DNA of 64,000 nucleotides from Albula goreensis. Its lineage: Eukaryota > Chordata > Actinopteri > Albuliformes > Albulidae. Of the stretch, positions 13,257 through 24,403 are shown one piece after another; position 1 is the stretch's first letter; each line of letters begins with the position of its first letter. The notes under the pieces were generated by a model. It did no database searches. It saw only the letters and a program-made list of their open reading frames with translations, and was not told the origin of the DNA. Location: contig CM040742.1 in NCBI GenBank assembly GCA_022829145.1, forward strand, positions 10,973,131-11,037,130. The letters run 5' to 3'. The translations under genes were made by a program, and so were the position numbers.

Positions 13257-13542
13257 TGCTCTCTGTCTCCCTTGTGCTGCAGGGACAGTGCTGATGATGT
13301 CACTGTGCGAGGTGGTGCACGTGTATGAGTTCCTGCCCTCGCGACGTAAGACAGAGCTGTGCCACTACTACCAGCGCTTCTATGACGCGGCCTGTACGCT
13401 CGGCGCCTACCACCCTCTGCTCTACGAGAAGAATCTGGTGAAGAGGATGAACAGGGGGCCCGATCGTGACATCTTCACCCACGGCCGTGTCACCCTGCCT
13501 GGCTTCAACAGCTTCAACTGCTCGCAGGGCGTCGCGCACTGA
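10078..13542 (+). CDS. st6gal1: Beta-galactoside alpha-2,6-sialyltransferase (ST6GAL1-like), six coding exons
   Basis: This enzyme transfers sialic acid from CMP-Neu5Ac to the 6-position of terminal galactose on N-glycans in the Golgi. Coding exons: 10078-10659, 11411-11681, 12087-12184, 12476-12577, 12839-13013 and 13283-13542 (stop included). Every junction is GT/AG and the phases join exactly, giving 495 residues. It is a type II membrane protein: a basic cytosolic tail (residues 1-16), a membrane anchor (about 17-35), then a long Gly/Pro/Arg-rich stem to about residue 190. Sialylmotif L starts at [10 protein letters not shown] (265) and runs to NSQ (317). Motif S is [20 protein letters not shown] (402-421). 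The HPLLYE element (H453...E458) matches motif VS. Six family cysteines are present (224, 266, 418, 436, 447, 489). Sequons occur at N102, N354 and N488. SSAGSL and [12 protein letters not shown] favour ST6GAL1, while GYEKDVG and [10 protein letters not shown] are ST6GAL2-like, so the paralog call is less certain than the family. The start is the first ATG in the exon, followed by the tail and anchor. Confidence 0.92.
10884..11226 (+). repeat. G/A-rich tract in the intron after the first coding exon
   Basis: About 340 bases dominated by GAGAGAGGGA-type sequence, with GGATGG and GATAGA interspersed. It is the strand complement in character of the C/T-rich tract on the other side of the exon. 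Minus-strand ORFs through it are low-complexity Ser/Leu/Pro reading and are not genes. Confidence 0.85.
13022..13057 (+). repeat. (GT)n microsatellite beside a splice donor
   Basis: About 18 GT units begin eight bases after the donor GT at 13014-13015 of the fifth coding exon. A looser TG-rich region follows to about 13185. GT/CA tracts close to donors can bind splicing regulators, but nothing here proves such a role. Confidence 0.95.
13211..13254 (+). repeat. (CT)n microsatellite before the last acceptor
   Basis: An almost perfect run of about 22 CT units lies 28 bases upstream of the last coding exon, inside a 269-bp intron. It doubles as an extended polypyrimidine tract. Confidence 0.95.
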
Positions 13543-13882
13543 CGCTCTCTCTCACTGACTGACCTAAGTTACTGACTGACACAGTGACTGACCTTACAGG
13601 TATGACTCTGACCACACTGACGGACACACATTAACTGTTTGTCATGCTCAACTGCCTGACTGAGACACAGATGCTGAGGTCTTGCATTTTTATAAAGTTT
13701 ATTATCTTTTATTTTTATATGCACTGTACACGTTTCCATCGAGTCTGTTACACATTGACAATTTGAAGTCAAACTAATTCATGCTAATGGAAAGCTAGCT
13801 GCTGACACACAACGGGAGGGTACCCTGCTGCCACAGATAGCACAGACTGGTGGTGTCAGGACTCAGGTAGGGACATAATAAA
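13543..13882 (+). other. Probable 3' UTR of the sialyltransferase gene
   Basis: The sequence after the TGA holds repeated CTGACTGAC motifs (13550-13620) and AT-rich DNA. AATAAA at 13877-13882 is the first canonical polyadenylation signal, but the surrounding sequence changes character near 13850, so the real 3' end could lie before or beyond it. Confidence 0.4.
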
Positions 13883-16800
13883 ATGAGAGTTTTGTTTAAA
13901 TATAACACAGTCTAAAATCCAAAAAACAGTGCCAGGTACAGGCAAGGATCAAACCAGGAAGGCGCGGCAAAGGCACAGAATCACGATTTGGAAATCTAGG
14001 TCAAAGTTCGTAACCAGAAAAAGCATAGCGAAAGTACGAAATAACAATCCAAAACTTGAGAGACAGAATACAGACAAGGATCGTATCAGGCTGGCTTAAA
14101 CAGACACTGGGAAAGGCTCATGGTGTAACAGAGAATAATCAACTGAGACAAACTCACAATGGACACAGAAACACGAGGAGTATAAATGTAAGACTGACGA
14201 GGGCTAAACAAGGAACAGGTGAACAGGGTAACAGGTGAAATAGATCAAACAGTGAAACAGTCAATCAATGAACAATCACTGGGAAACGGAGGGTGGAGCA
14301 AACACATGGGGGAAACAAAAACACAAGCATGTGCCACAGAGACGGGGAAAACACGGAAGCGGGGAAAAAAAAACAAAACATATGAAAAAGGTCTAAGTTT
14401 ACGAACACTTTCTACACACACACATGCACACACACTCACACACTCACTCACTATTCCTACAAATACAAGCACTTTATGGACACTCACATACACACATATA
14501 CATGCTTATTTTACACATGCTTATTATGCACACACGGTTCAACTTACTCAGTCTCATGGCAAACATTCCTTCAGTCATTCCTGCTCTCAGACTCACTGCC
14601 GGACAGAGACACCTAGCTCCCTGCTACGAACAAGCATGTTTTCAGTTTCCAATGTCTGACACACCCGGGCAAAGAAGGGTTGAACAGCTCTAGTCTTGGA
14701 AGGCCAGTGTGCATGCCAACCAAATACTCTGGCCCAGTCTGCTCTGTATGCACACCAGCTAATTACTTTGTCTCAGTCCTCTAAAAAGCTGCATACAGCT
14801 ACAATGGTTCATTGGGTTATTGGGTCACAGTAAGATGTTTTCATCAAGGACTTTATAAATGGATGGGATACCTGAGATTAGTGCTTGTGTGCACCCCTAA
14901 ATTACAGGTATGCACAAACATTTTGGCAATTAAGCCATTTCAACTATTTACCAAGAGTGGAGAAATCCACCTGTGCCATTTTAATTTGTGTTTGTGCATT
15001 ATCTCTGGAACCTATGCACTTGATCAAAATTTGCTTGGAATCAAAAGTTAAAAATCACTTTTCTAACATTAGGCTGTGTGGGAGTAGATAACATGTCCCA
15101 GCCTTGGATTAGAGCTAGGTAGTGTTACCCAAAATCCCTATAGACTTTCATTCATTATCGTGTTGTGTTGGTTCTGGAGGTATCTGGAGGAACAGACATG
15201 GAAATGGGTTGCTCTACCCTTGGTATGTACACTTAAGGCCATCACTGCCACAGTGGAATATCGCATTATTAAGTATTTAACATGCTTGTTTTTTGCGCAG
15301 GTCTGCTACTGACTGACTGGACTGACAGACGGACAGATGCATGGTCTGGCAGGTGGGCCCGCTGGTTGTTTGATACCGTTGTGCACTACGCTACTCTGGC
15401 CTCCACTCCAAACATGCCCTCCACTTTGCCTGCATCACCACACTGTTGCCATGCCAGGTGAAAACAGTCTATAGTCAATAGCGTCTTGACTTGATGTGTT
15501 TTTGATAATGCAAAAGACCGTTTCTGAAGCATAGCAAACTTGTCAACTTTCTCTTCAGAACGTTTTGTCAATATGCAAATATTACAGACAAACATGAAAT
15601 CCAAGCATAACTTTCAGACAGATATTATCCTTGGCTTCCACTGGATTTTGTACAGGGTCATTTCCAATGTCTGGAAGTCTCTGTGACATATAAGGAAGCA
15701 CAGTGATTTCTGGATGTTGGACGTGATGCATGGAAAAGCATTCCCAATTCCAGACTTTAGACGTGTGAAATTAATGGTATGCACATTCAGAGTACATATA
15801 CACTCCCAATATCTCTGGAGTGTATCAATATAGCTATGGAGGTAGGGAAATCTATATACATTGGACATTTTTGGCCAGTGTCTACTGGACCTGCCCTGCA
15901 TGTCCCCAGTAGCTCCACAGAGCTGCCATCTGTACGCAGTTTTTCCCCACAGTCCTCTTGTACATATGCTGTATACAGTCTACACTGTGAGAACTTGTCG
16001 GCTTTAACCTAAACTTTCATGCTGTACAGACGCCTTGGGCGTGGTAACTCTTTTTACATAGAATGTTCCTTTGCATGCATACTGTAGCTACAAGAGCACC
16101 ATGCTGCCCAGGTCAAAGACTGAGAGGGTTTACATGGAGGCTTGTTTTTTTTTTGCCAAAGTTATAAGGGGAATATGAAAGTTGGAGGAAATTAAGTCAA
16201 ATTGCTGAAATCAACAAAGCAAAGCAAGGCAAACAAGCATGTCAGGAAGCCAGCCCTGGTCCATCACACAGTTCCTCCACAGAATTTAAACTGCGCCTAC
16301 TACTGGCTGAATGGTAGAAGAGTCAGGGTTATTTTCTTTCTTTTTCAACAAAGAAACCAATGCAACATTAAATTAACTGTTATTTTTGTATCTATTTTAT
16401 TGTTTTATTTGCATGTTGAAGATCAACCTGTATTGTAAAATCAGACAATAATACATTATGCACAATTATCTGCCTGCTCTAACATGGGAAAAAAAAAAAC
16501 TATATTTTTATTACAATGCTTTAAGTTGTATTTTTATTGAATGGATAACTTTTATTTTATCATATTTAAAAATGGACCTATGGATGCATTTACTTTTTAT
16601 TTTTTATTTTCATACATGTGTCACACTGCTTAATATTACATTCATAACAGAATATGCCAGAACATGTTTATAATTCACTGTTTACAAGCAAGTTGTGAGC
16701 ATATGTTTTTGAAAACCTTGGTACAGTGCTCAACACTCCTCAAATTCGGTATGCCACAAGGTGCAGATAATTTGCTGAAACCGAAGGCCCTGAATGTGAG

Positions 16801-18616
16801 AGTGAAATTGTGAATGCTTCATGTAGCTGTACAGAGCATAGACTGTCAGATGTCCCCATTATATCACCATTCTTACAATATTCATAAGTCTATCAGATTC
16901 CCTTACCCAAAACCACATGCATTAACTGCCATCTTACACACTATCTGTCTGGATAGCTGCAGGAGTGCAACAGCAATGCCCCACCTGGATGGGAGCCCAA
17001 ATTTGCCAACTGTGCCTGCTGAAATTGAACCATCCCTCACTCTGGCCAGCTCAGTCATTTCACCCCCAAGTCTAAGGAAGGGCAGTACATGGTATGCCCC
17101 CACTCCTGCTCTAAGGAGGGGGAGAGTTTGTGGATGTGACCCGGTGCCTGAGTGGAATCTCCAGCTTTCACTCTTGCTGTGTGAACTGCTGATGTGCACA
17201 GGACACGTGCAGGGCCCATCCAGATAATGTAAAGATCAGTGTATCCACCTGCAAAGCTATTCAGAGGTTGTGATAGCCAGAAATGCCATGCTGAGGGTAG
17301 GAAAATCTGATAGCCAAGGACACTGTACTAATGCTGTGTGATTTCACTTGCTGTGTGATTGCACTGGGGAAAACTCATAACCATGGACAACATGGTGATG
17401 CAGCACATTTTCCTGTTCATGGTGCCTTGTCTCACCTCTGCAGGCAAATGTTCAGGCTTTGTTGTTTTTTGACATTCTGGTTCAGTGCTGTTTAGTCCCA
17501 TTCAGCTTTGTTAGGCCCTGCAGAGTTAGATTTTCCTGAGTCCTGCAATGTACTGCTATACGTTTCATGCTTGCAATTATGTCCACCCGCATCTATCCTG
17601 CATGCCACTAGGTGGCAGGCTGCAGCCATTTTTGGAGGGTGTTTCCTCCACACTGCCTCAAGGTGGCCAAAGTGGTCACAACCTGGCCGTACATTCAGCC
17701 CAGCATGTCTGAACCAGCACTGCCTCGGGCAGCTGAAGGTTTACCATCCCTTTTTCTCCAGCAGCCTGTCTCGTCAGAATCTGTGCCCCATGTGTCTTTA
17801 ACGGTTTTTATCACTGTTGCAGTGTGTGAGGTCAGTCACCCTTGCAGTTCAGACAGCTGCTTAAACCTGTCTCCTAATGTTACCGCCATTACATTCCAGC
17901 TGTTCCTTCAGCCTCGCCTATAGCATAATGCTGTCTCGCCGAGTCCCTGGTAACGCTGGGGGCGTTACCATTGCGACGATCAGAGAACATGAGTCCACTT
18001 TGCGTGCGGTACCTGTGTGTGATGCTATGTCAAAAAAACTGGAATGCATAATGTACAAATGCCAGAGAAAAAACTTTAATATTTGAAAAAATAAATAGTA
18101 ATAAAAAAATTAACAAACAAGTAGTACATTCATCCTTCTTTGGATTTTTGTGAAGATAACAGTATTTTCCCACTTACCTTCATCAACCACCTCTAAAGGA
18201 TATTTGGGCTGCATTCATTTAATCAGTTATTAGGATTAAACATGAGCCGCTCACAACCTCCATTTGGATAATTAATCTAAATTACTATCTGCCCAAATCA
18301 TATTTCAGTTATGATAAACATACCAACTACACAAAGTGTTTTATGTCACACAAGCTAACACTAACAAATGAGTTAACTATGTTTGAGTCTGATGTAAACT
18401 ATGCCTTCAGCTGGTCAAAACAAAAGCTGTTCAGAGTGTTAACTATCTGGATTGAAGTGTTAAATATGTAATTTTCTCACATGTGAAAAAGTTAAACAAT
18501 CATGTCCACTGTAGTGATCAGGTCATTTGAATTCCCTTACATATCTTCCTGTACGTACAAAAACATTTCACGCCTACGCTCGCAATGGAAAACTGTTGAA
18601 GTAGGTAAAACGTGGT
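13883..18616. other. Intergenic DNA, no gene seen
   Basis: No exon or RNA gene is recognised. It holds a purine-rich stretch (13900-14400) that looks like a decayed repeat, a CA-rich microsatellite (14413-14530), and one copy of a dispersed repeat with a TCTTGGAAGGCCAGTGTGCA core (about 14676-14790). A perfect 8-bp stem with a 5-base loop lies at 17949-17969. ORFs in the AT-rich 16.2-16.7 kb part have no recognisable content. Confidence 0.5.
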
Positions 18617-18688
18617 CTCCCCGTCGGGGAATCGAACCCCGGTCTCCCGCGTGACAGGCGGGGATACTTACCACTATACTAACGAGGA
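18617..18688 (-). tRNA. tRNA-Asp (GTC)
   Basis: The minus strand gives a canonical 72-base tRNA-Asp: acceptor arm TCCTCGT, A-box region TTAGTATAGTGGTAAGTATC, anticodon loop CTGTCAC with GTC, and T arm GGGGTTCGATTCCCC. A TTTT terminator (AAAA at 18607-18610 on the plus strand) follows within ten bases. It is identical in sequence to the gene at 20004-20075 on the opposite strand. Confidence 0.97.
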
Positions 18689-19596
18689 CAAACCTGACGA
18701 CGGGACGGACCTGACGTAGCTATAAACGTAAGGTGTCCGCACTATACAACCATATACATTGCAACCCGAGGACACCAATAACGCCGTCATTGGTAAAGCG
18801 ACTGCAAAACTTTAACCTGTAGCTACTTAACTTGGTGAATTTCCTTAGTGTGTCTGTGAAATACCTGGCATTTTGAGGCTTCCTATATTTTGCAGATGAA
18901 ATATTTATAATTGATTTAGCACTAATACTATTTTTCGCGATGTTTGGGACCTGTTAGAAGTGCTATTTATGTATATCATAGGCATATTTATGCACTATTC
19001 TATACAGTAATTAACTCTCTGGATCATCCATTCTAAAATGGCTTTCAATAGAAAATGGCTTTGTTCGAAACCGTCAGACGTTTTGTTGTATCTACTGCCA
19101 CCTGGCTACTGGTTCTGACAGAATTTGGTTTTAGGCAGCAAAATAAATGGCTTGAGGGCAGGGCTATTAACAATTTTTTGTGTGGAGTCTCAAGACACAT
19201 GCTGCTTAGGCCTTACAGGCTTTAAGTTTGTTTTGTTTGTGTGCTGCCCGTATTCCTGATTTTTCAGTCTGGGAATCCGTATAGTTTTTTTCTTTTGCCG
19301 TCATGGCCTTCATACGCAATGCGACTTTAATGATTGATTTAAAGAACAGTAAGCGATACCTGCACCTGAACAACAATGATGACCAGATTATAGCCTGGGC
19401 AGGACAGGCTGTTCAAAATCCTGGCCTCTACAAACATCTCTTCAGCAGTGACATGGCATGACAACCTTGACCTTGGGAGGTACATATGCAGCGACCAACC
19501 CATCGACCATAGGCCAAAGATGGGACAAGAAAATCAAACAAGTTGACCACTCAATAATTTCCGGGAAATTTCGTGTCCTACATCATTGAATGTCAG

Positions 19597-19669
19597 GGTT
19601 CCATAGTGTAGTGGTTATCACGTCTGCTTTACACGCAGAAGGTCCTGGGTTCGAGCCCCAGTGGAACCA
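19597..19669 (+). tRNA. tRNA-Val (TAC)
   Basis: A canonical 73-base tRNA: GGTTCCA pairs with TGGAACC, A box TAGTGTAGTGG, anticodon loop CTTACA with TAC, T arm CTGGGTTCGAGCCCCAG. It matches the vertebrate tRNA-Val-TAC sequence I know at every position I can check. It lies between the two divergent Asp genes. Confidence 0.97.
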
Positions 19670-20003
19670 TCTCTTTATCTACCAGTGATTATTTCTTACC
19701 ACAGTTGAGTAAAGGCTCATCTTCTGGATAATAATAATATAATGTGATCCTAATGAATCACAAGCACTAAGAGAAAACATAGTGCATATTTATTTTGGTG
19801 CTATTCAGAGCAAATATACCTTAAATATGAGTACCATTTGTCAAACCATGTACGCACATTGACCTACACATATTCTCGCGTTAAGAAGTTTTATAAATCC
19901 CAAAATGTACGTTAAAATTGGCGTACGAATCGAAGTTACCATGTATATAGTTCTTATGACAATAGCTTTGCGGTCCTATACGTCACGTCCCGAGATAGGC
20001 AGC

Positions 20004-20075
20004 TCCTCGTTAGTATAGTGGTAAGTATCCCCGCCTGTCACGCGGGAGACCGGGGTTCGATTCCCCGACGGGGAG
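20004..20075 (+). tRNA. tRNA-Asp (GTC)
   Basis: A canonical 72-base tRNA-Asp with intact A and B boxes and all four stems. A T6 run at 20083-20088 gives a standard RNA polymerase III terminator. It is base-identical to the minus-strand gene at 18617-18688, 1.3 kb away. Confidence 0.97.
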
Positions 20076-20151
20076 GTCCAAGTTTTTTATATATATATAT
20101 AAAAACAATCTTCGTATGTTCACATGTGCTTATACATATGTAAACGACATA

Positions 20152-20715
20152 CAGTACCAGTCAAAAGTTTTGAGATACCTGCTTGTTAATGCATTTTGCT
20201 TTGATGACAGTGTTGTAGACAGTCCTGGCATTCTTTCAACCACCTTTCAGAGGTAGCCACCTGAATGAAATGAAAAATGATGATAGCCACCTGAGATGCT
20301 TCTCCAACAGTTCCGAAGGAGTTCCCACAAGTTCTGGGCGCAAGTTAGCTGCCTTACTCTTATCCCAAACCAGCTCTATAGAGTTTAGAATTGTGGGGGC
20401 CATGTCATCTATCACAGCTCTCCATTTCCTTTCTTGTTTTCAAGATAATTCTAACACAACCTTGAGGTGTGCTTAGGGTCATTATCTTGTAGAAAAACAA
20501 ATCCAACGGTCCAACTAGACACTGACCATATGGGATGGCGTGTGGCTGAAAAACGCTATGGTAGCCATGGTGGTTCAGTGTGCCTTCAATTGTATATAAA
20601 TGTCTGACAGCATCACCAGCAAAACACCCCCACACCATTACACTGCACCCCCCCCCCCATGCTTCACAGTGGGCACCACACATGCTGGCATCATACATTC
20701 ACCTTCTCTGTGTCT
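20152..20715 (-). mobile_element. Tc1/mariner-like transposon relic (transposase C-terminal part)
   Basis: The left edge is a TA dinucleotide followed by CAGTACCAGTCAAAAGTTTT, the typical end of a fish Tc1-type inverted repeat. Read on the minus strand, 20700 to 20200 resembles the C-terminal half of a Tc1 transposase: GGGCSVMVWGCFAGD, then IEGTLN..GYHSV, a frame change before the DNDPKHT segment, and then SIELVWD. Stops and frameshifts break it, and neither the N-terminal DNA-binding half nor the other inverted repeat is present. It is a dead, truncated copy inserted about 75 bases after a tRNA-Asp gene. Confidence 0.88.
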
Positions 20716-21593
20716 CAAAAAAAACACAGCTGAATATGTTGCATTGATATTAGCATATACAAGAGAAAAGGACATTTAAAAAAAAATCTTGGTTCTTCAC
20801 TGTTATAAATATAGTAACTGACTGGCAATTTCCCTGATCCCACCTTTAAGATGACCAAACTATGTGCTGAGCTGCCTGGTAATATACCAGCATATCTCTT
20901 GATGGAGCACCCATCTAACCTACCAACAAATAGCAAACATTACTGTACCTACTAACCTACTAACATAACTCTTGTATTTTAAGAGCCGCTGTGGTCCAAT
21001 CTTACAGTATATAAACGTAGAGACAGGGACTCCTTAAATGGGTAGCAGTTATTGTAGGAATGATTGTGGATGATATTATTGCCTGATAACTAACTTCCTT
21101 CCACATAATTGTGTTTTAATAATTAATTTTAGACAATAAATCATTGCACAAATCAATTGAAGCACTTGCAGATAAACAATGTCAACAAAAGTAGGACAAA
21201 GACGGTCATTCAATGTTCACATTACATGGGATGATGTCTTGGACAAATGACCCAATTTGAGGAGTGGGAGTGTTCAGTGCACAGTCTAGCTCTTGACACT
21301 GGGGTACTTCAAGTCGGTCATCATCCAGAATGTCAGCTACATCACAATTAGTGACATCAATGCCCTCCTCCTCCAGAACTTACATGAATCATAACTGCTT
21401 GCCTATGCCTGAGCTGAAGAAACGGCACTCAGCTTCAGTCTGCAGGCACCAACTAAGCTGAACTCCAACGGATTGCAAACGAGCTAATTGGTGAATGGCT
21501 AGAGCGAAACCAGCTGCTCTTTTGACAAAGGAGTGGGGTGTTTTGGCATGATCATTACCTGATCAAAACACATGGAAAGCTAAAGCTACAGCA
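20716..21593. other. Spacer between tRNA genes, nothing recognised
   Basis: AT-rich DNA without a convincing ORF, RNA gene or named repeat. It separates the Tc1 relic from the minus-strand tRNA-Ser gene. Confidence 0.4.
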
Positions 21594-21675
21594 CGCTGCG
21601 AGCAGGGTTCGAACCTGCGCGGGGAAACCCCATTGGATTTCAAGTCCAACGCCTTAACCACTCGGCCATCACAGC
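21594..21675 (-). tRNA. tRNA-Ser (TGA)
   Basis: On the minus strand this is an 82-base class II tRNA. GCTGTGA pairs with TCGCAGC through one G-U pair, the A box GGCCGAGTGG is intact, the anticodon loop is CTTGAAA (TGA), there is a long variable arm GGGGTTTCCCC, and the T arm is GCAGGTTCGAACCCTGC. Discriminator base G. No T4 terminator lies immediately after it. Confidence 0.94.
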
Positions 21676-22140
21676 TTATTGGGTCGCGTTTTCAGATCAT
21701 GAGACTATGAACCATGTCGTTTTGCTTATGCTTCAACCTTGATAGTGTGATTACTGAGTTACTGACATAGAGGTTTGAAATCTGCTCACAGAGATAATAT
21801 CTCTCAGGGAAACCCCATCCACCCCCACTACATTCTTGTTTTGTCCCCTCAGAATATGAGTTTTAATTCTGGGTTTGAGAACCTCACTGTTTTCTGAAAG
21901 CCATTTAATGTTTCAGTGCAGCTTTTTTTGTTTTCATTTAATGCAGCTGCTCATTTGATTACTATTGTTTGACTAGAATCATTTGACAGCTTGATGACTT
22001 TGCGAGCTAGGCCATGAAAACACAGCAGAGGAGCCATGAAGGAAAGATAAAGTGATAGATCTTGAGTATGATGGCACTTATTTACTTATTTACTTTTCCT
22101 TTTTATGAAAATCAAGCAATCATTACACCTAATGCAAGTG

Positions 22141-22213
22141 GGTTCCATAGTGTAGTGGTTATCACGTCTGCTTTACACGCAGAAGATCCTGGGTTCAACC
22201 CCCAGTGGAACCA
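22141..22213 (+). tRNA. tRNA-Val (TAC), slightly variant
   Basis: It differs from the copy at 19597-19669 only at the variable-loop G (AGATCC for AGGTCC) and in the T loop (TTCAACC for TTCGAGC). All stems still pair and the B box keeps the GWTCRANNC pattern, so it may be functional or newly decaying. Its flanks are duplicated, in inverted orientation, at 49938-50233. Confidence 0.85.
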
Positions 22214-22604
22214 GCTTCTTCTTGAACAAAGCTTGACAAAAAGTCCTTCAGGTCACTGGAGTAATGCTGGTGGTTGCTTTTCTCAAGGAATGGAGACTTT
22301 CTGATACGATTTGAATACACCATGCCATATAATCAACTGCTAATTAGTCTCTTAAGTACTGGGTACATCAGTTAGACACCCCACTGAGTTACTTTGACCA
22401 CTCAGCCATATACATATTAGGCATTTAAATGGTCTTAGACTTGCTATCATTGCTAATTGTCTAGTACCATATTTTTGGATGTGCTTATTGATTAATGAAC
22501 TGTTGAGTGATAAAGCAAACTAAACATCCTGCAGCATCCAGTATGTACTTGTATGGTAATTGTTCATTATTTACTTAATGCCATGTGAAAAGCATCAATT
22601 ATAT

Positions 22605-22677
22605 GGTTCCATAATGTGCTGGTTATCACATCTGTGTTACATGCAGAAGGTCTTGGGTTCAACCCCTGGTGGAATCA
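22605..22677 (+). pseudogene. tRNA-Val pseudogene
   Basis: It aligns over all 73 bases with tRNA-Val-TAC but carries about ten substitutions, including TAATGTGCTGG in the A box, CTGTGTTACATG in the anticodon arm (pairing lost) and a mispaired acceptor end (GTGGAATCA). It is probably a decayed tandem copy of the gene at 22141. Confidence 0.8.
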
Positions 22678-23355
22678 TGCCTTTGGTCAATCAAGGCTTT
22701 TGGATGAAACATTTAGTTCCCTCAATGTAATGCTCCAGGTTCCTTAAACATCTACAAAGAATGTGGACTTTTTGATGTATCATTCAACCTTCAATCATAC
22801 CTGGGAACTCTGCTGGGTCTACTGGTTCCCATTGCCAATTGTGTTAACCCCTGAAGTAATGGTCCCAACCCTGATGCTGGAGACATATGTAGTCTGCGAC
22901 TTTTCTCTTGTCACCTTAAAAGCAGAAACCATTTGAACTGTTTAATTCAAAGAAAGACAATGGGAACTGGTAGACTCAGAAGCTCACTCCTTGTTCTAAA
23001 GCCAGGCTGCATTGATAGGCTATGCCCACTCTGGTCCTGCTGAACGGCAGGGTGTGACTGGCTCTTTTCACAATAAAATCAACAGCCAATTCAGAGTCAA
23101 TTCATCCAGTGAGGTGCGTTAACCCCATAATCAACTGTGATAATAGGTCACTTAAGAACTGAGTGTCATCAGCATGCTATTAAGGTCAGTTAGAAACAAG
23201 CAGCAGGGGTAGCAGGTGATTAGTAACACTCTATCATCCACAGGTATGAGAGAGTATGAGCTTTCAGAATGACACCTTCAGACTGTGTGCTTCTCTCATA
23301 ATGTCACCAGCTGAACAACACGTTCTCCTATGTAATGTAAATTGCTGTGAACATT

Positions 23356-23437
23356 ACATAAGAGAACAGGGTTCAAACCTGCGGAGGGAAACCCCATTGG
23401 ATTTCAAGTCCAACACCAACCTCTTGGCCATCAAAGC
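23356..23437 (-). pseudogene. tRNA-Ser pseudogene
   Basis: The minus strand aligns with tRNA-Ser-TGA: GATGGCC, the intact anticodon arm TTGGACTTGAAATCCAA and the variable arm. However, the D arm is altered (AAGAGGTTGGTGTT), the T stem is weakened, and the acceptor 3' strand is lost (TTCTCTTATG instead of TCGCAGCG). Confidence 0.78.
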
Positions 23438-24296
23438 TCTAGCTTGGAAATCCCAAAGGAAAAAAACATCAATCAAGCTAAACAATAGATACATTACTGA
23501 CCTACAGGCACTGACCTACAGTACTGACCTACAGGCACTGACCTACCTTTCCAGTTCATATAAATCAAGCCAACAGTAAATCGTATCTTTTGCAGGGAGG
23601 CAACATGCAGTGGCGATCACATCACTGCTTTATGCATGTGAAGTCCAGAGGACCCATCCCCTTCCTTAAAGTCAATCACTGACTGAATTTCACTTTGAAA
23701 AATTTGGTCTGATTGCAGATTATGAATACATTTATTTAGGAAGTGTTTTGTAAAAAAAAAAAAAAAAAAACATTTCATTTACTTTTTCCTGTACCACACT
23801 AAAATTACAATTTTGGGAGTGTATGTAAGTTTGCAGGCAGCAAATGATCATAAACCATACAAAAGAAGCTAAAATCCCATATCAGATATGATATTCATAC
23901 ATAAATATGTTACAAATAAATGTAATTCAACCACTATCCGACCCTTACTCTGCCCTTTTGACACAGCAACAGTCCCAAGATAAATGAGTTTATGAATGTT
24001 TTGATTAAATTGTTGGGCTGATGTCTGTGTTTAGCCAGGCCACGTTGCCTTTCAGCATGTCTGGCCTCATTCCCCTGGGACACCCTGCAGCGACACACTA
24101 GTTGACCTCCAACATACCGCTGCCATCCTCTGCCATGAGGTCAGGGGATTCCTGGAGTCTGGCTGTGCCCGTGCCAATGCGGGCTCCAAACCATTGTGAC
24201 AAAACCCTGTCAATGCTAAGAGATATTGGTGCTTTAAAAAATGTGCTATTATTATTTTTAATCTCTCATTTTTTTCTACACTGCAGACCTGCAGAT

Positions 24297-24403
<107 letters not shown>

